Below are positions 9,993 to 17,730 of a stretch of 54,966 bases of DNA, piece by piece; within the stretch, counting starts at the first letter, position 1, and every line of letters starts with the position of its first letter. The stretch lies in contig JAFPWS010000009.1 of the NCBI GenBank assembly GCA_017412705.1, positions 1 through 54,966 of the forward strand, read 5' to 3'. The notes under the pieces were generated by a model. That model was not told the DNA's origin, ran no database searches, and saw only the letters and a list, made by a program, of their open reading frames with translations. This DNA is from Prevotella sp. (GTDB lineage Bacteria; Bacteroidota; Bacteroidia; Bacteroidales; Bacteroidaceae). The position numbers were made by a program, and so were the translations under genes.

Positions 9993-10487
9993 TTATTCAT
10001 AGCGTTCTGCCCAGGAGAGGAACTTCAACACACCCTCATGGCCGAATTTCTCCAAGCTCTCCGCAGTCTCAGCTACTGTCAGCACACGGTCAGGGCGCGA
10101 CTTCGAGTAGAACTTGTCTGCATAGCACACAATCTGTTCCTCCAGCGTCTCAGGCTCATAGCCCGGCAACCCTGTTCCTGTATGGCGCTCTGCCACACGG
10201 GCATGTCTGGGGAAGCCCTCAGCACGCAGAATGTCAGCTCCTATAGGTCCATGGCGCAGATAAGGTTCCGTGCCGTGACAATGGATGCTCGGGGCGTTGC
10301 AGCGCACTATCCCTATGTCGTGCAGCATGGCAGCCTCCTCCAGGAACTGCACATCTACGGGCAGCTCCCCGTGTTTCCTCACTATCTCCATGCAACGGTC
10401 AGCCACCTGTCGGCTGTGTTTCAGCAACAGCCGACGCAGCTCATCGTCCTCAGGGTAGTACCTATATATAATAGACAGATAATCCAT
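9993..10487 (-). CDS. HD-domain phosphohydrolase-like protein
   Basis: This 164-residue cytoplasmic protein has an HD metal-site pattern: H24 in LLKHSRQVADRC, the HD pair in AAMLHDIGI (about 56-57), then EPYLRHGPIGADIL and ARVAERHTGTGLP. This resembles the small HDIG proteins (TIGR00295-like). The substrate is unknown, possibly a nucleotide or phosphomonoester. The start at 10487 (MDYLSIIYRYYPEDD) is chosen because the longer frame overlaps the upstream bcp gene. It lies 25 nt after bcp on the same strand, so an operon is likely. Confidence 0.85.
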   Translation of the reverse strand: MDYLSIIYRYYPEDDELRRLLLKHSRQVADRCMEIVRKHGELPVDVQFLEEAAMLHDIGIVRCNAPSIHCHGTEPYLRHGPIGADILRAEGFPRHARVAERHTGTGLPGYEPETLEEQIVCYADKFYSKSRPDRVLTVAETAESLEKFGHEGVLKFLSWAERYE

Positions 10488-10512
10488 TTGCCTGCAAAAG
10501 CAAGTCTGATTC

Positions 10513-10965
10513 TTACTTTCCCAATATCTGAGCGGCATGCTCCTTGGTCTTCACCTGCTTGCCGGCAAATATCTGTTCTATGACGCCCTCCTCGTTGATG
10601 ACGAAGGTGGTGCGGATGGTACCCATCGTCTTTTTGCCGTACATCGACTTCTCGCCCCAGGCTCCCATCGCTTCCAAGAGCTCGTGATTCACGTCGGCTA
10701 TCAACGGGAACGGCAACTGATGTTTCTCCTTGAACTTCACATGCGAGGCAGCCGTGTCCTTGCTCACGCCAACCACCTCATAACCCTTGTCTTGCAGCTC
10801 CTCATAGTGGTCGCGCAAACTGCAAGCCTCTGCCGTACAGCCACTTGTATTGTCCTTCGGATAGAAGTACAGCACCAGCTTACGACCCTTGTAATCACTC
10901 AGACGGATGTCCCGTCCCTGTTCGTCCTTGCCCAGAATCTCGGGCGCCTTGTCTCCAATGTTCAT
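10513..10965 (-). CDS. bcp: Thioredoxin-dependent peroxiredoxin, Bcp/PrxQ family
   Basis: This 150-residue cytoplasmic peroxidase reduces hydroperoxides with electrons from thioredoxin. The peroxidatic Cys43 and resolving Cys48 sit in NTSGCTAEACSLRD, the usual C-x4-C pair of PrxQ-type enzymes. The start MNIGDKAPEILG at 10965 fits the family. Its first 15 codons and leader are duplicated about 4 kb away beside the superoxide dismutase gene (14839-14883). It heads a probable two-gene operon with the HD protein. Confidence 0.93.
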   Translation of the reverse strand: MNIGDKAPEILGKDEQGRDIRLSDYKGRKLVLYFYPKDNTSGCTAEACSLRDHYEELQDKGYEVVGVSKDTAASHVKFKEKHQLPFPLIADVNHELLEAMGAWGEKSMYGKKTMGTIRTTFVINEEGVIEQIFAGKQVKTKEHAAQILGK

Positions 10966-11033
10966 ATCAGTTATTTTTATGTTTACAACTGTCAAAAACA
11001 GCTTTCTAATAAATTAGCATCCGATGTAGTACG

Positions 11034-11825
11034 TCAGGAGCTTGGGATGCTCATCCACTCCTTGCGCTCCATCTCCGGCATCTTCTCGATGGCATAGCGG
11101 AGCATGGTGCGTGGCATTTCGTGGGCATGCTGGCGCAGGAACTCCCGAAGCAGGTCCATCGACACACGCTTTCCCATCTCGCGCAACATCCACCCCACAG
11201 CCTTGTGCATCAGGTCGTGCGGATGATGCAGGTGAATCTCAGCATAGCGCAGACACCACGACGGGTCACCCATTTGCGAGGTCTTCCACGAACAGACGAT
11301 GCTCATGCGCTGCTTCCAGAGGCAAGGGCTCGCGGTGAGGTCGTCAAGCACCTTTGTCTTATAGTCCCTGTCACCAAGATTCGAAGGCAACAGTAACCAA
11401 TGTCCCAGAATTTTATGCACCGACAAATCCACCAAATCCCAGTTGTTCGCCTGCTCAGCATACTGCAGATACATCCTTACTATTTCGTCGCGCTGCTTGA
11501 TGGACTCTGCCTCATTCTCCAACCGCTTCGTTGCCAGTTCCTCAAACTTCGCCACAAGAATCAGGAGCCCGCAAAGCCTCACCTCATGCCAGTGGTTCAT
11601 CAACAGCTCTGGAATTTCGGACAAGGGGAAGCCCTGCCCCGCGAGACGTACTACCTCCCGCGTCTGCGGGACCTTCAGCCCCAGGAACTCATCGCCCTCG
11701 CCATACTCGCCCGGCCCGGTCTTGAAGAACCGCATCAGATTCTCCCGCTGCACATCATCACGCAGCGACTCCATATACGCAATAACGTCCCTTGCCGTTC
11801 CCATATTTACTGTTCGTTGATTCAT
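11034..11825 (-). CDS. AlkD-like DNA alkylation repair protein (HEAT repeats)
   Basis: This 263-residue protein matches the all-helical DNA alkylation repair family: GEGDEFLGLKVPQTREVVR near residue 45, EVRLCGLLILVAKFE, NNWDLVDLSVHKILGHWLL and LMHKAVGWMLREMGKR. AlkD enzymes excise N3- and N7-alkylpurines without base flipping. An ATG seven codons later (11804) is an alternative start. Its promoter (-7 TATTTTTG on the minus strand, near 11855) shares a 16-bp core with the AlkZ-related gene at 18399. The divergent repeat element copy A lies just upstream. Confidence 0.88.
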   Translation of the reverse strand: MNQRTVNMGTARDVIAYMESLRDDVQRENLMRFFKTGPGEYGEGDEFLGLKVPQTREVVRLAGQGFPLSEIPELLMNHWHEVRLCGLLILVAKFEELATKRLENEAESIKQRDEIVRMYLQYAEQANNWDLVDLSVHKILGHWLLLPSNLGDRDYKTKVLDDLTASPCLWKQRMSIVCSWKTSQMGDPSWCLRYAEIHLHHPHDLMHKAVGWMLREMGKRVSMDLLREFLRQHAHEMPRTMLRYAIEKMPEMERKEWMSIPSS

Positions 11826-11851
11826 CCCTCAGTCAAGTTCTCACTATTAAC

Positions 11852-11867
11852 GTGCAAAAATACTGAT
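11852..11867 (-). promoter_or_regulatory. Promoter core of the AlkD-like gene, shared with the AlkZ-related gene
   Basis: Read on the minus strand the sequence is ATCAGTATTTTTGCAC, containing TATTTTTG, a perfect TAnnTTTG element. The identical 16 bp occur at 18425-18440 in front of the AlkZ-related gene. Confidence 0.65.
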
Positions 11868-11910
11868 TTTCCTCGTAATACCCCCAAAAAGAAAGAAAAA
11901 TCTTCTTTTT

Positions 11911-11960
11911 ACATGTAACATTTCTGCCTTTTCTCTTATTATAGGGTAGAAAGTCGAACC
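11911..11960 (+). repeat. Divergent element copy A (TGTAAC ... TATTATAG)
   Basis: This is the first of four related elements. TGTAAC at about 11914, 17 nt, TATTATAG, then GGTAGAAAGTCGAACC. It is cut off after about 50 bp by the 3' end of the zeta-toxin gene. The other copies are at 12857, 17143 and 18498. All point rightwards and lie 47-59 bp from a divergent minus-strand promoter. Confidence 0.75.
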
Positions 11961-11978
11961 AGATATCAAGTAACGGAG

Positions 11979-12572
11979 CTACTTCAGCAACATCCCAGCC
12001 CACTCAGGGATATCTTCCACATATTGCTTAAAAAGCTTGCCTTCAGTCGTACGATAAAGCAAACGAGGCAGTTGATTGTCAACAGAATTATCGTAAATAT
12101 ATGCTCGGTCAACGAAAGAAATGGCCTCGTCGGCATTGATAAGCGATTTGTAATAACGGGATATTACCTTTGAAATAGGAACCTCATGCCCGCCATTCAA
12201 ATAGCGTTGAGTGATGCGAGCCACGTTAATGGCAGGATCAGATGTGCATACATAAAACAGGCGAATAAAGAAACCTGCCTCTTTGGCTTTACGGAGGAAA
12301 TCCAGTTTCTCATCAGAAGAAAAAACAGTCTCAAATACGAAATCACGCCTCTGTTCCAAACATTCATAGCGCAATTTGGTAGCATGCTCTGCAGCTTTAA
12401 CCACAGCCTCAGGAGAGTTCCAGTCACCAAACATCTCCTGAGCGATATTATCAGGGTTGATATACAGACTATCTGCAGTCCACTCGTTATTGAGCAACTG
12501 GACCGTAGTTGTCGTTTTGCCAGAACCATTAGGACCGGCAACAACGCAGAGTGTCGGACGTTTCTCAGTCAT
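11979..12572 (-). CDS. Zeta-toxin-family P-loop kinase
   Basis: This 197-residue protein has a Walker A loop GPNGSGKTTTT at about residues 13-22 and LYINPDNIAQEMFGDW, the zeta-toxin-like core. FVFETVFSSDEKLDFLRKA follows. In the classical family the kinase phosphorylates UDP-N-acetylglucosamine and so blocks peptidoglycan synthesis, but chromosomal relatives may have other substrates. Its start overlaps the stop of the small upstream gene by 8 nt, as in a toxin-antitoxin operon. The upstream protein does not resemble the classical epsilon antitoxin, so the pairing is inferred from position. Confidence 0.85.
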   Translation of the reverse strand: MTEKRPTLCVVAGPNGSGKTTTTVQLLNNEWTADSLYINPDNIAQEMFGDWNSPEAVVKAAEHATKLRYECLEQRRDFVFETVFSSDEKLDFLRKAKEAGFFIRLFYVCTSDPAINVARITQRYLNGGHEVPISKVISRYYKSLINADEAISFVDRAYIYDNSVDNQLPRLLYRTTEGKLFKQYVEDIPEWAGMLLK

Positions 12573-12759
12573 TGACTACGGTTTTACGTTGTGACCGCCT
12601 TAAGGCGATGATATGTGCAGTCTCGTACATGCGACGCTGTAACTCCGCTTTCGCCTTGGCGCTCGACTCCCTGGCAGCCTTCGCCACATCCTCCATCAGT
12701 TCCTGCAGCATCTCGTCCGTAGGTTCCTCCATGGAAGTCAGCCTGTATTTTTTACTCAT
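12565..12759 (-). CDS. Small helical protein, putative antitoxin of the zeta-type kinase
   Basis: This is a 64-residue, highly charged, mostly helical protein (MSKKYRLTSMEEPTDEM at the start). The central part (EDVAKAARESSAKAKAEL) predicts a long amphipathic helix. It overlaps the downstream kinase gene by 8 nt (ATGACTGA), so translation is probably coupled. An in-frame ATG at 12768 is an alternative start; 12759 has a better purine stretch in front. A -7 element TAAATTTG on the minus strand (12800-12807) serves the operon. Confidence 0.7.
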   Translation of the reverse strand: MSKKYRLTSMEEPTDEMLQELMEDVAKAARESSAKAKAELQRRMYETAHIIALRRSQRKTVVND

Positions 12760-12799
12760 CTCTGTCATACACTATGCCTTTATGCCGTTTTATTGCCTA

Positions 12800-12807
12800 C
12801 AAATTTA
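12800..12807 (-). promoter_or_regulatory. -7 element TAAATTTG of the toxin-antitoxin operon
   Basis: TAAATTTG is a perfect match to TAnnTTTG on the minus strand, about 40 nt upstream of the antitoxin start and about 52 bp from the rightward TGTAAC of repeat copy B. Confidence 0.6.
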
Positions 12808-12856
12808 GCGATGTTTTTCGAATTTCCATCCTAAAAATGAAAATTTCTGCTTTTTG

Positions 12857-12998
12857 CATGTAACATTTCTGCTTTTTCTCATACTATAAGGGTAGAAAGT
12901 CAAACAAAAAGCAAATGATTATGACCTACATCATCCAAAACCGCCTTGTGCGGATATGCTGCAACGACAGGGATTTCGGTGAACAACTCAAGGAAATC
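12857..12998 (+). repeat. Divergent element copy B with stub ORF
   Basis: TGTAAC (about 12859), 17 nt, TACTATAA, then GGGTAGAAAGTC and an ATG at 12915. The stub frame reads MIMTYIIQNRLVRICCNDR and continues FGEQLKE. It matches copy C (17143-17282) over about 135 bp, up to GGAAAT, after which the two diverge. The remaining frame to 13226 has no recognisable domain and I do not call it a gene. Confidence 0.75.
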
Positions 12999-13083
12999 TC
13001 CTCCCAGCAGCTGCCAGGAACACCGCCGTCCCATCACATTAATCCGAGTCAGTCACCTGTCCTTTGGCATCACTTTATTTATA

Positions 13084-13866
13084 TCAATACAGGAATCCAA
13101 GCATCCAGAGTGGCAACTTTGCTCCATCAAGCATATCCCAGTCATTTGCAAAGACGTATGAGTCTTCAATCCCTGCTATTTGTGAAAAGTTCTTGCTGCG
13201 TCCACCAATCTCAATGGTGTATTTAGAATCCACCTTGAAATCTCCCTGTGCCTTGCCATATTCCACGGTGTACGCGTCGGAGAGACTATTGATGGCAAAA
13301 GTCTCTCGCAAAGTGCCAATATCTGTCTTTGTAGGAGCCAATGCATAGATGATGTTGGGGTTCTCCAGATACACCTTGTCCGGTTTCGTCAACTTTCCAA
13401 TCTTCTTTTTGTCAGAATACAACAGGTTGAGCACCTTTGCATCGCCTAAGTATTTGAGGTATTCCACTACTGTTTCGCGACCAATTTCCAAAGCAGCAGC
13501 AATCTTGTTGGCATTCAGTTCGAACGGTAGCTCGCTGCAAATCAAGGCCACGAGAGCCTGCAACTTTCTGACGTTAGCAACATCCACTTTACAAATCCGC
13601 GGCAATTCGGTCTCAATGATATAGTTGACAATCTGTTCTATTTTCGTGAAGTACTCACCTTACCTTCCATAAGAAAAGGATAATAGCCCTTCTCAAGATA
13701 TTCCTTGAAAAGCGCAACAGGCTTACATTTTGAAGACACCATTTGCTCCCATAATGCTTACAAGTTGAGCGTTCCAATGTATCTCGTCCATCTTGTCCCG
13801 TACAATTTCCATTGACGTGTTTGTCAACAACCTGTCACTTTTTCTAAACAATGAGTCCATATGCAT
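13084..13866 (-). pseudogene. AAA ATPase with DUF4143, internally deleted and frameshifted
   Basis: The 5' piece (13866 to about 13726) encodes a typical start of this ATPase family (DRLLTNTSMEIVRDKMDEIH, then GANGV), but breaks where the Walker A loop GARGVGKT is expected. The sequence resumes in another frame with KPVALFKEYLEKGYYPFL. After one more break it continues with YFTKIEQIVNYIIETELPRI and the complete DUF4143-like C-terminus ending LPLWMLGFLY. About 170-200 residues of the ATPase core are missing. A -7 element TATCTTTA on the minus strand remains upstream near 13880. The family is common in Bacteroidota genomes and often decayed. Confidence 0.82.
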
Positions 13867-13889
13867 TTAATTTTGTTGTAAAGATACCA

Positions 13890-14760
13890 AAAATATCACG
13901 TTTAACCAACACTTATGTAGGAAAAGTGCAGTTTTTGCGCAACAAATTATTTGCTTTCCATACTCTTCTCACACTCTAGCCTGTTCCTAAACTGCTTCTA
14001 TCCATACTCCAACCAGCCTTTTGAGTATGTCTCGGAGCAGAATAGTGGCAGATTAGGTGTAGCCTACACCTTGGTTAGTCCTCGCGAAGAAACTCTTTCG
14101 CCATTTTCGCAAAACGGAGCAATACGCCACACACTTTTGGGTGCCTTATATGCTGCCAGTTTGCCGCTGTGAATCAGGTCGTAGATTATCTGTGCTGAGA
14201 TGATTCAGTTCAGCATCGGGGAGCATGTTGTGGGCAATGAGGTATCGGACCATATCACCAGACAGTCTGTCTGGAGCAGAAATCAAATCCATTCCTGTTT
14301 CAGAGTCAGCAACAGCCTTATACATTGTCGGCGTTTCATTGGGGCCAGTCATTGCCATAGGAATAGTGATAATTTTCGAGGCCACATTCAACTTCTGGAA
14401 TGTCAGCACCATCCGCGACAAGCATCTGGCGGCTGATAACGTGCTCAGTGCCCAGCAGAGGCTGATGGCCTACAAGCGCAGGGAGAAACTTTGCAGGGCC
14501 GATACGGCAATCAGGTTGTTGGAATAGCGCACGTCCACCTTGTCACCATCGACGTTGATTAGGCCCACGCTGATTTAGACATTCCATGAAATTATCCCAT
14601 ACCTCAGCCGTCCATTGCTTATCAAATAGTTGGAACAGTTTCTCCTTTACCACACTTTGGGGAACATTCCATTCCGTTGGCATTTCTTCTAAAATCTAAC
14701 AGACCTGTACACTAGTTCGTTGGAGACTTTCGTCGTATTCTGTTTTCAGACATTCAGCCA
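13890..14760. other. Region of gene remnants, no intact gene
   Basis: I find no credible intact gene here. On the minus strand at about 14075-14180 a fragment reads IIYDLIHSGKLAAYKAPKSV followed by WRI, which looks like an excisionase or HTH_17 DNA-binding end. At about 14565-14690 a fragment starts MPTEWNVPQSVVKEKLFQLF, and another minus-strand piece at about 14460-14555 reads GLINVDGDKVDVRYSNNLIA. Frames change repeatedly between these pieces. They look like eroded accessory genes. Confidence 0.55.
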
Positions 14761-14838
14761 TTGCCTGAGTGCATCTTGGTTGCCTGTGATGCAGACGTCG
14801 TTAAGGTGTGTACAGAGGTGACGATGTTTTCGTTGAAG

Positions 14839-14883
14839 TTCGTCCTTGCCAAGAATCTCGGGCGCCTTGTCCCCAATGTTCAT
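14839..14883 (-). pseudogene. Duplicated 5' fragment of bcp
   Basis: On the minus strand, ATG at 14883 is followed by 15 codons MNIGDKAPEILGKDE, the same as the start of the intact bcp at 10965 with a few silent changes. The frame then leaves the bcp sequence and continues as an unrelated 30-codon tail to a stop near 14749. The fragment ends 7 nt before the superoxide dismutase stop. Confidence 0.82.
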
Positions 14884-14889
14884 GTTTTT

Positions 14890-15477
14890 CTATTTAGTAT
14901 AACGCAGTTCAATAATTTCCCAGTCAACAATCTGCCAAAGGGCCGCAAGATGGTCGGGACGACGGTTCTGATAGTCCAGATAATAGGCATGCTCCCAGAC
15001 ATCAAAGGTCAATAGCGGTTTCAGACCTTTCTGGATAGGATTGGCAGCATTCGCCTCCTGCGTTATCACCAGTTTTCCGTCCTTGTCTGCTGACAGCCAC
15101 ACCCATCCAGAACCGAACAGCATAGCGCCCTTCTTCTGGAACTCCTCCTTGAACGCCTCGATAGAACCGAAGTCACGAACGATAGCCTCAGCCAGTTTGC
15201 CAACAGGTTTACTATCAACCTGAGGCGCACAGAACTGTCCGAAATACAGATTGTGATTCAGAATCTGTCCCGCATTATTCTGCATTCCGCCCTCAGCCTT
15301 CAGTACAATCTCCTCCAAAGGCAGTCCTGCCAAAGGACTCCCCTCCAGCAATCCATTCAAGTTATTCACATATCCAGCCAAATGCTTTCCGTGATGGAAT
15401 GCAATCGTCTCTTTGCTAATCACCGGCTCCAAGGCCTCTGCCGCGTATGGCAATACCATCAATTCAAACTTTCCCAT
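14890..15477 (-). CDS. Superoxide dismutase, Fe/Mn type
   Basis: This 195-residue cytoplasmic enzyme dismutates superoxide to oxygen and peroxide. Metal ligands lie in AFHHGKH (about 27-32), NHNLYFGQF (about 74) and DVWEHAYYLDYQNRR (about 159-173). The length is normal for the family. Metal specificity (Fe, Mn or either, as in Bacteroides) cannot be settled by eye. It lies 30 nt after the truncated MGMT-like gene on the same strand and shares a stretch with bcp 5' DNA downstream, so both oxidative-stress genes are linked by a duplication. Confidence 0.94.
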   Translation of the reverse strand: MGKFELMVLPYAAEALEPVISKETIAFHHGKHLAGYVNNLNGLLEGSPLAGLPLEEIVLKAEGGMQNNAGQILNHNLYFGQFCAPQVDSKPVGKLAEAIVRDFGSIEAFKEEFQKKGAMLFGSGWVWLSADKDGKLVITQEANAANPIQKGLKPLLTFDVWEHAYYLDYQNRRPDHLAALWQIVDWEIIELRYTK

Positions 15478-15525
15478 ATTAATTCACTTTTAGTTGTTCT
15501 TAATTCTTCACTCTTCACTTTCTAC
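15478..15525 (-). repeat. 7-bp repeats between MGMT-like gene and superoxide dismutase gene
   Basis: On the minus strand the junction reads as heptamers GTAGAAA, GTGAAGA, GTGAAGA, ATTAAGA. The last codons of the MGMT-like protein (VESEE) are encoded within the repeats. Confidence 0.55.
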
Positions 15526-15726
15526 TGGTTGACTATCGTCTTCCCAAAGAAAACGCTGCATATCCACATGTCCGTTGCTCTTGAAGGTCACACCCTCAGC
15601 CTCTAACAAAGCCCTTTGTTGATTCCAACCACTAGGAATCTGACTAACGAGATTCAACACATCCTCGCCAAACGCCCTCGCCTGCTCCGCCGTCATCCTA
15701 TCGGGATAGTCCTTCATATTCTTCAT
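15508..15726 (-). CDS. MGMT/Atl-like protein lacking its catalytic core
   Basis: This is a 72-residue open frame. The N-terminal part (MTAEQARAFGEDVLNLVSQ, then IPSG) and the C-terminal part (WNQQRALLEAEGVTFKSNGH, then VDMQRFLWE) match the two ends of alkyltransferase-like (Ogt/Atl) proteins, which are normally about 105-120 residues. The middle, containing the DNA-recognition helix and the PCHRV or PxHRV active-site loop, is missing, and the two ends are joined in frame. Damage binding or alkyl transfer is therefore not expected. The start at 15726 or 15717 is chosen; the open frame extends further upstream into the hydrolase gene without family similarity. It may also be classed as a pseudogene. 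Confidence 0.75.
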   Translation of the reverse strand: MKNMKDYPDRMTAEQARAFGEDVLNLVSQIPSGWNQQRALLEAEGVTFKSNGHVDMQRFLWEDDSQPVESEE

Positions 15727-15787
15727 TCTTTTATTTTTACAGCTGAAAAACAGTCCTTTATATTTTCCTTGCGCTCCGTCTCCGGCA

Positions 15788-17038
15788 TCATCTAAGACTT
15801 TGTATCCACTGTGCCATGTCCAGTAGTACCTCGGACGAAATGGTCTCATCTATCTGGCCGTACTCGGTTGGTAACCCCGTGGTACAATGCTGGAAGAGGT
15901 GGTTCAGCCCCGGGTATTCCTTTACGAGGTTCCGCTTTGACTGCGGCAATAGCTGTTTGATAGCGGTGAGGTTCAGCGAAGAAATGACCTGACAGTCGCG
16001 GTCGCCATTGAGTGCGAAGACGGGACAGCGGGTCTTACGGATGTCGTCCGACGGGTCGTAATCGTTGAACCATCGTATCCAGGGAATTTGCTGCACAGCA
16101 TCCTGTTGGCGATACTTCTCGACGGTCATGTTGGCGGGCTGCCCAGAGAGCGACAGGATGCGGTTGGACTGTGCTGCCAACAGCGTGTCACCCTTCACAC
16201 CCGGGCCTGCCAGCGAAACGATGAAATCCACCTTTTTCCGGGCACCCAGCATGAAGGCGATAGAACCGCCCTCGCTGTGTCCGAGAATACCTACCTTGCC
16301 AAATGTCATGCGATGGCGCAGATAGTCGAGTCCTGCAGCTGCATCACGCATGAAGTCTGCGGTTATGGCATTCTTGACCTCACCACCGACAGACTTCCCT
16401 GTGGCACGGTCGTCGTATCGCAGCGTGGCTATACCCTGACGTGCCAAATAGTCGGCAATGACGAGGAAAGGCTTGTGGTCAAACAACTCCTCGTCGCGGT
16501 TTTGTTGTCCACTGCCAGAGACCAACAGCACCACGACGGGCTTCTCCTTCTTGTCATAGCCCACGGGCCATGTCAGCGTTCCTGCCAATGTAGCCCCGTC
16601 AGCCTCATTACGGAACGTCACCTCTTCCGTTCTGTAGGGATAAGGCGGTTGGGGACTCTGCGGACGCTTGGCTTCTACCACACCTTTCGTCAGTACGAGC
16701 GATGTCGAAAAGCCACGTTGCGAGAAGGTTCCGTCGAGCTTGCCGTCCTTCAGTCGAGCCCGATAGGTCATACCGATGGATTCGACCTTCACGGCAACCG
16801 AGTCGTCACTCAGAAACTCCTTGAAGGCTGGAATGCCCTTAGCACCTTGGTCAGGACTGTCTAACGTGGCCACGACGTAACCGTCTGCCTGTTCCAGATG
16901 CAACACGAGTGTCAGCGACATCGCACCTACATTCAACTTGCCCGACCACGAGCCCTGCAATGCGGTGGTGGTATTCACCTGTGCCTTTCCCGTCAATGCA
17001 ACGGAGGCGAACAATATGGTAAAAAGAAACTTCTTCAT
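15788..17038 (-). CDS. Secreted alpha/beta hydrolase
   Basis: This 416-residue protein has a signal peptide (MKKFLFTILFASVALTGKAQ), an N-terminal beta-rich domain (about residues 25-140, GSWSGKLNVGAMSLTLVLHL) and an alpha/beta-hydrolase domain with nucleophile motif GHSEGG (about 250), acid in LNGDRDCQV and histidine in GLNHLFQ. It probably acts in the periplasm as an esterase or peptidase on an unknown substrate. An in-frame ATG at 17062 would add eight residues before the signal. A promoter TACCTTTA lies at 17085-17092 on the minus strand. Repeat copy C diverges from it. Confidence 0.85.
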   Translation of the reverse strand: MKKFLFTILFASVALTGKAQVNTTTALQGSWSGKLNVGAMSLTLVLHLEQADGYVVATLDSPDQGAKGIPAFKEFLSDDSVAVKVESIGMTYRARLKDGKLDGTFSQRGFSTSLVLTKGVVEAKRPQSPQPPYPYRTEEVTFRNEADGATLAGTLTWPVGYDKKEKPVVVLLVSGSGQQNRDEELFDHKPFLVIADYLARQGIATLRYDDRATGKSVGGEVKNAITADFMRDAAAGLDYLRHRMTFGKVGILGHSEGGSIAFMLGARKKVDFIVSLAGPGVKGDTLLAAQSNRILSLSGQPANMTVEKYRQQDAVQQIPWIRWFNDYDPSDDIRKTRCPVFALNGDRDCQVISSLNLTAIKQLLPQSKRNLVKEYPGLNHLFQHCTTGLPTEYGQIDETISSEVLLDMAQWIQSLR

Positions 17039-17084
17039 CTTTCTTACGGAATCGTCATTCATATTCTTTTCTCTTTTGGGGCTG

Positions 17085-17092
17085 TAAAGGTA
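17085..17092 (-). promoter_or_regulatory. -7 element TACCTTTA of the hydrolase gene
   Basis: On the minus strand TACCTTTA (one change from TAnnTTTG) is preceded about 20 nt upstream by TTTTTGAG. It lies about 23 nt before the ATG at 17062. Confidence 0.55.
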
Positions 17093-17142
17093 GTCATTTT
17101 CCTGCAATTATTCTCAAAAATTCCTTTTTTTCTTCATTTCTT

Positions 17143-17282
17143 ATGTAACATTTCCCCTTTTCTCATACTATAAGGGTAGTAAGTCGTACCAGAAATGAAC
17201 AGTTTATGACCTACATCATCCAAAAGCGCATCATTCGAATATGCTACAACGACAGGAATTTCGGTGAACAACACAGGGAAAT
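17143..17282 (+). repeat. Divergent element copy C with stub ORF
   Basis: TGTAAC (about 17144), 16 nt, TACTATAA, GGGTAGTAAGTC, then an ATG at 17206. The frame reads MTYIIQKRIIRICYNDR and continues FGEQHRE, and soon stops. It is clearly homologous with copy B in both DNA and peptide; similarity ends after GGAAAT. Confidence 0.75.
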
Positions 17283-17438
17283 GTTCTTCATCTGTCACGT
17301 ATAAGAAACCAACATCCGTTTGCTGCTCTCGCAAACGTCAAAAGACATGCACGAGCCCTTGGTTCCGATGCTTTTCCCTGTACTTGGCGCACACATTAGC
17401 GGTGCGGAATTTCAGTACCCCGACCAGCCGACGGGCAG

Positions 17439-17526
17439 TCGTATTACGACTGAAGGGTGCTCACATTACGACTGAAAGGCATTCGTATTACGACTGAGCA
17501 CTCTTCGTATTACGGTTAAGCCCCCA
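17439..17526 (+). repeat. 22-bp-period array 1 (TCGTATTACGACTGA units)
   Basis: Four units start at 17439, 17461, 17483 and 17505, exactly 22 bp apart. Each has a near-palindromic core TCGTATTACGA followed by CTGA and about seven variable bases; unit 2 has TCACATTACGA and unit 4 is degenerate at the end. The same core forms array 5 at 54813-54878. Confidence 0.85.
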
Positions 17527-17544
17527 TATGGCCTACACAAAACA

Positions 17545-17720
17545 AATGGATAATTTTCTAAAAAAAGTTGCGGAATATTTGGAGATTCCAGATTTATTTC
17601 GTACATTTGTACAATCAGAATCAGGCAAGGAATCAAAGGCCACGAGGACTAACTTGCAGACGATTTGAAGTTATAAATTAACCTTAGTAATTAACACTTA
17701 AAAAACACAACAAAATCATG
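17545..17720 (+). promoter_or_regulatory. Orphan promoter and leader of an HU-family gene
   Basis: The sequence AAAAAAAGTTGCGGAATATT, a degenerate promoter (GTACATTTG), the word GGCCACGAGGACT (about 17640), CAGACG and TTAACCTTAGTAATTAAC match, in the same order, the leader of the HU-family gene at 54555. A short frame from ATG 17718 ends after 15 codons, where the 3' end of the AlkZ-related gene begins, so the leader has lost its gene. Confidence 0.65.
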
Positions 17721-17730
17721 GTATATAATT

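Noticed and set aside
17439-17526. CRISPR array
   Set aside because: Unit spacing is 22 bp including core and variable part. There is no room for spacers of normal length, units are few and no cas genes are present.
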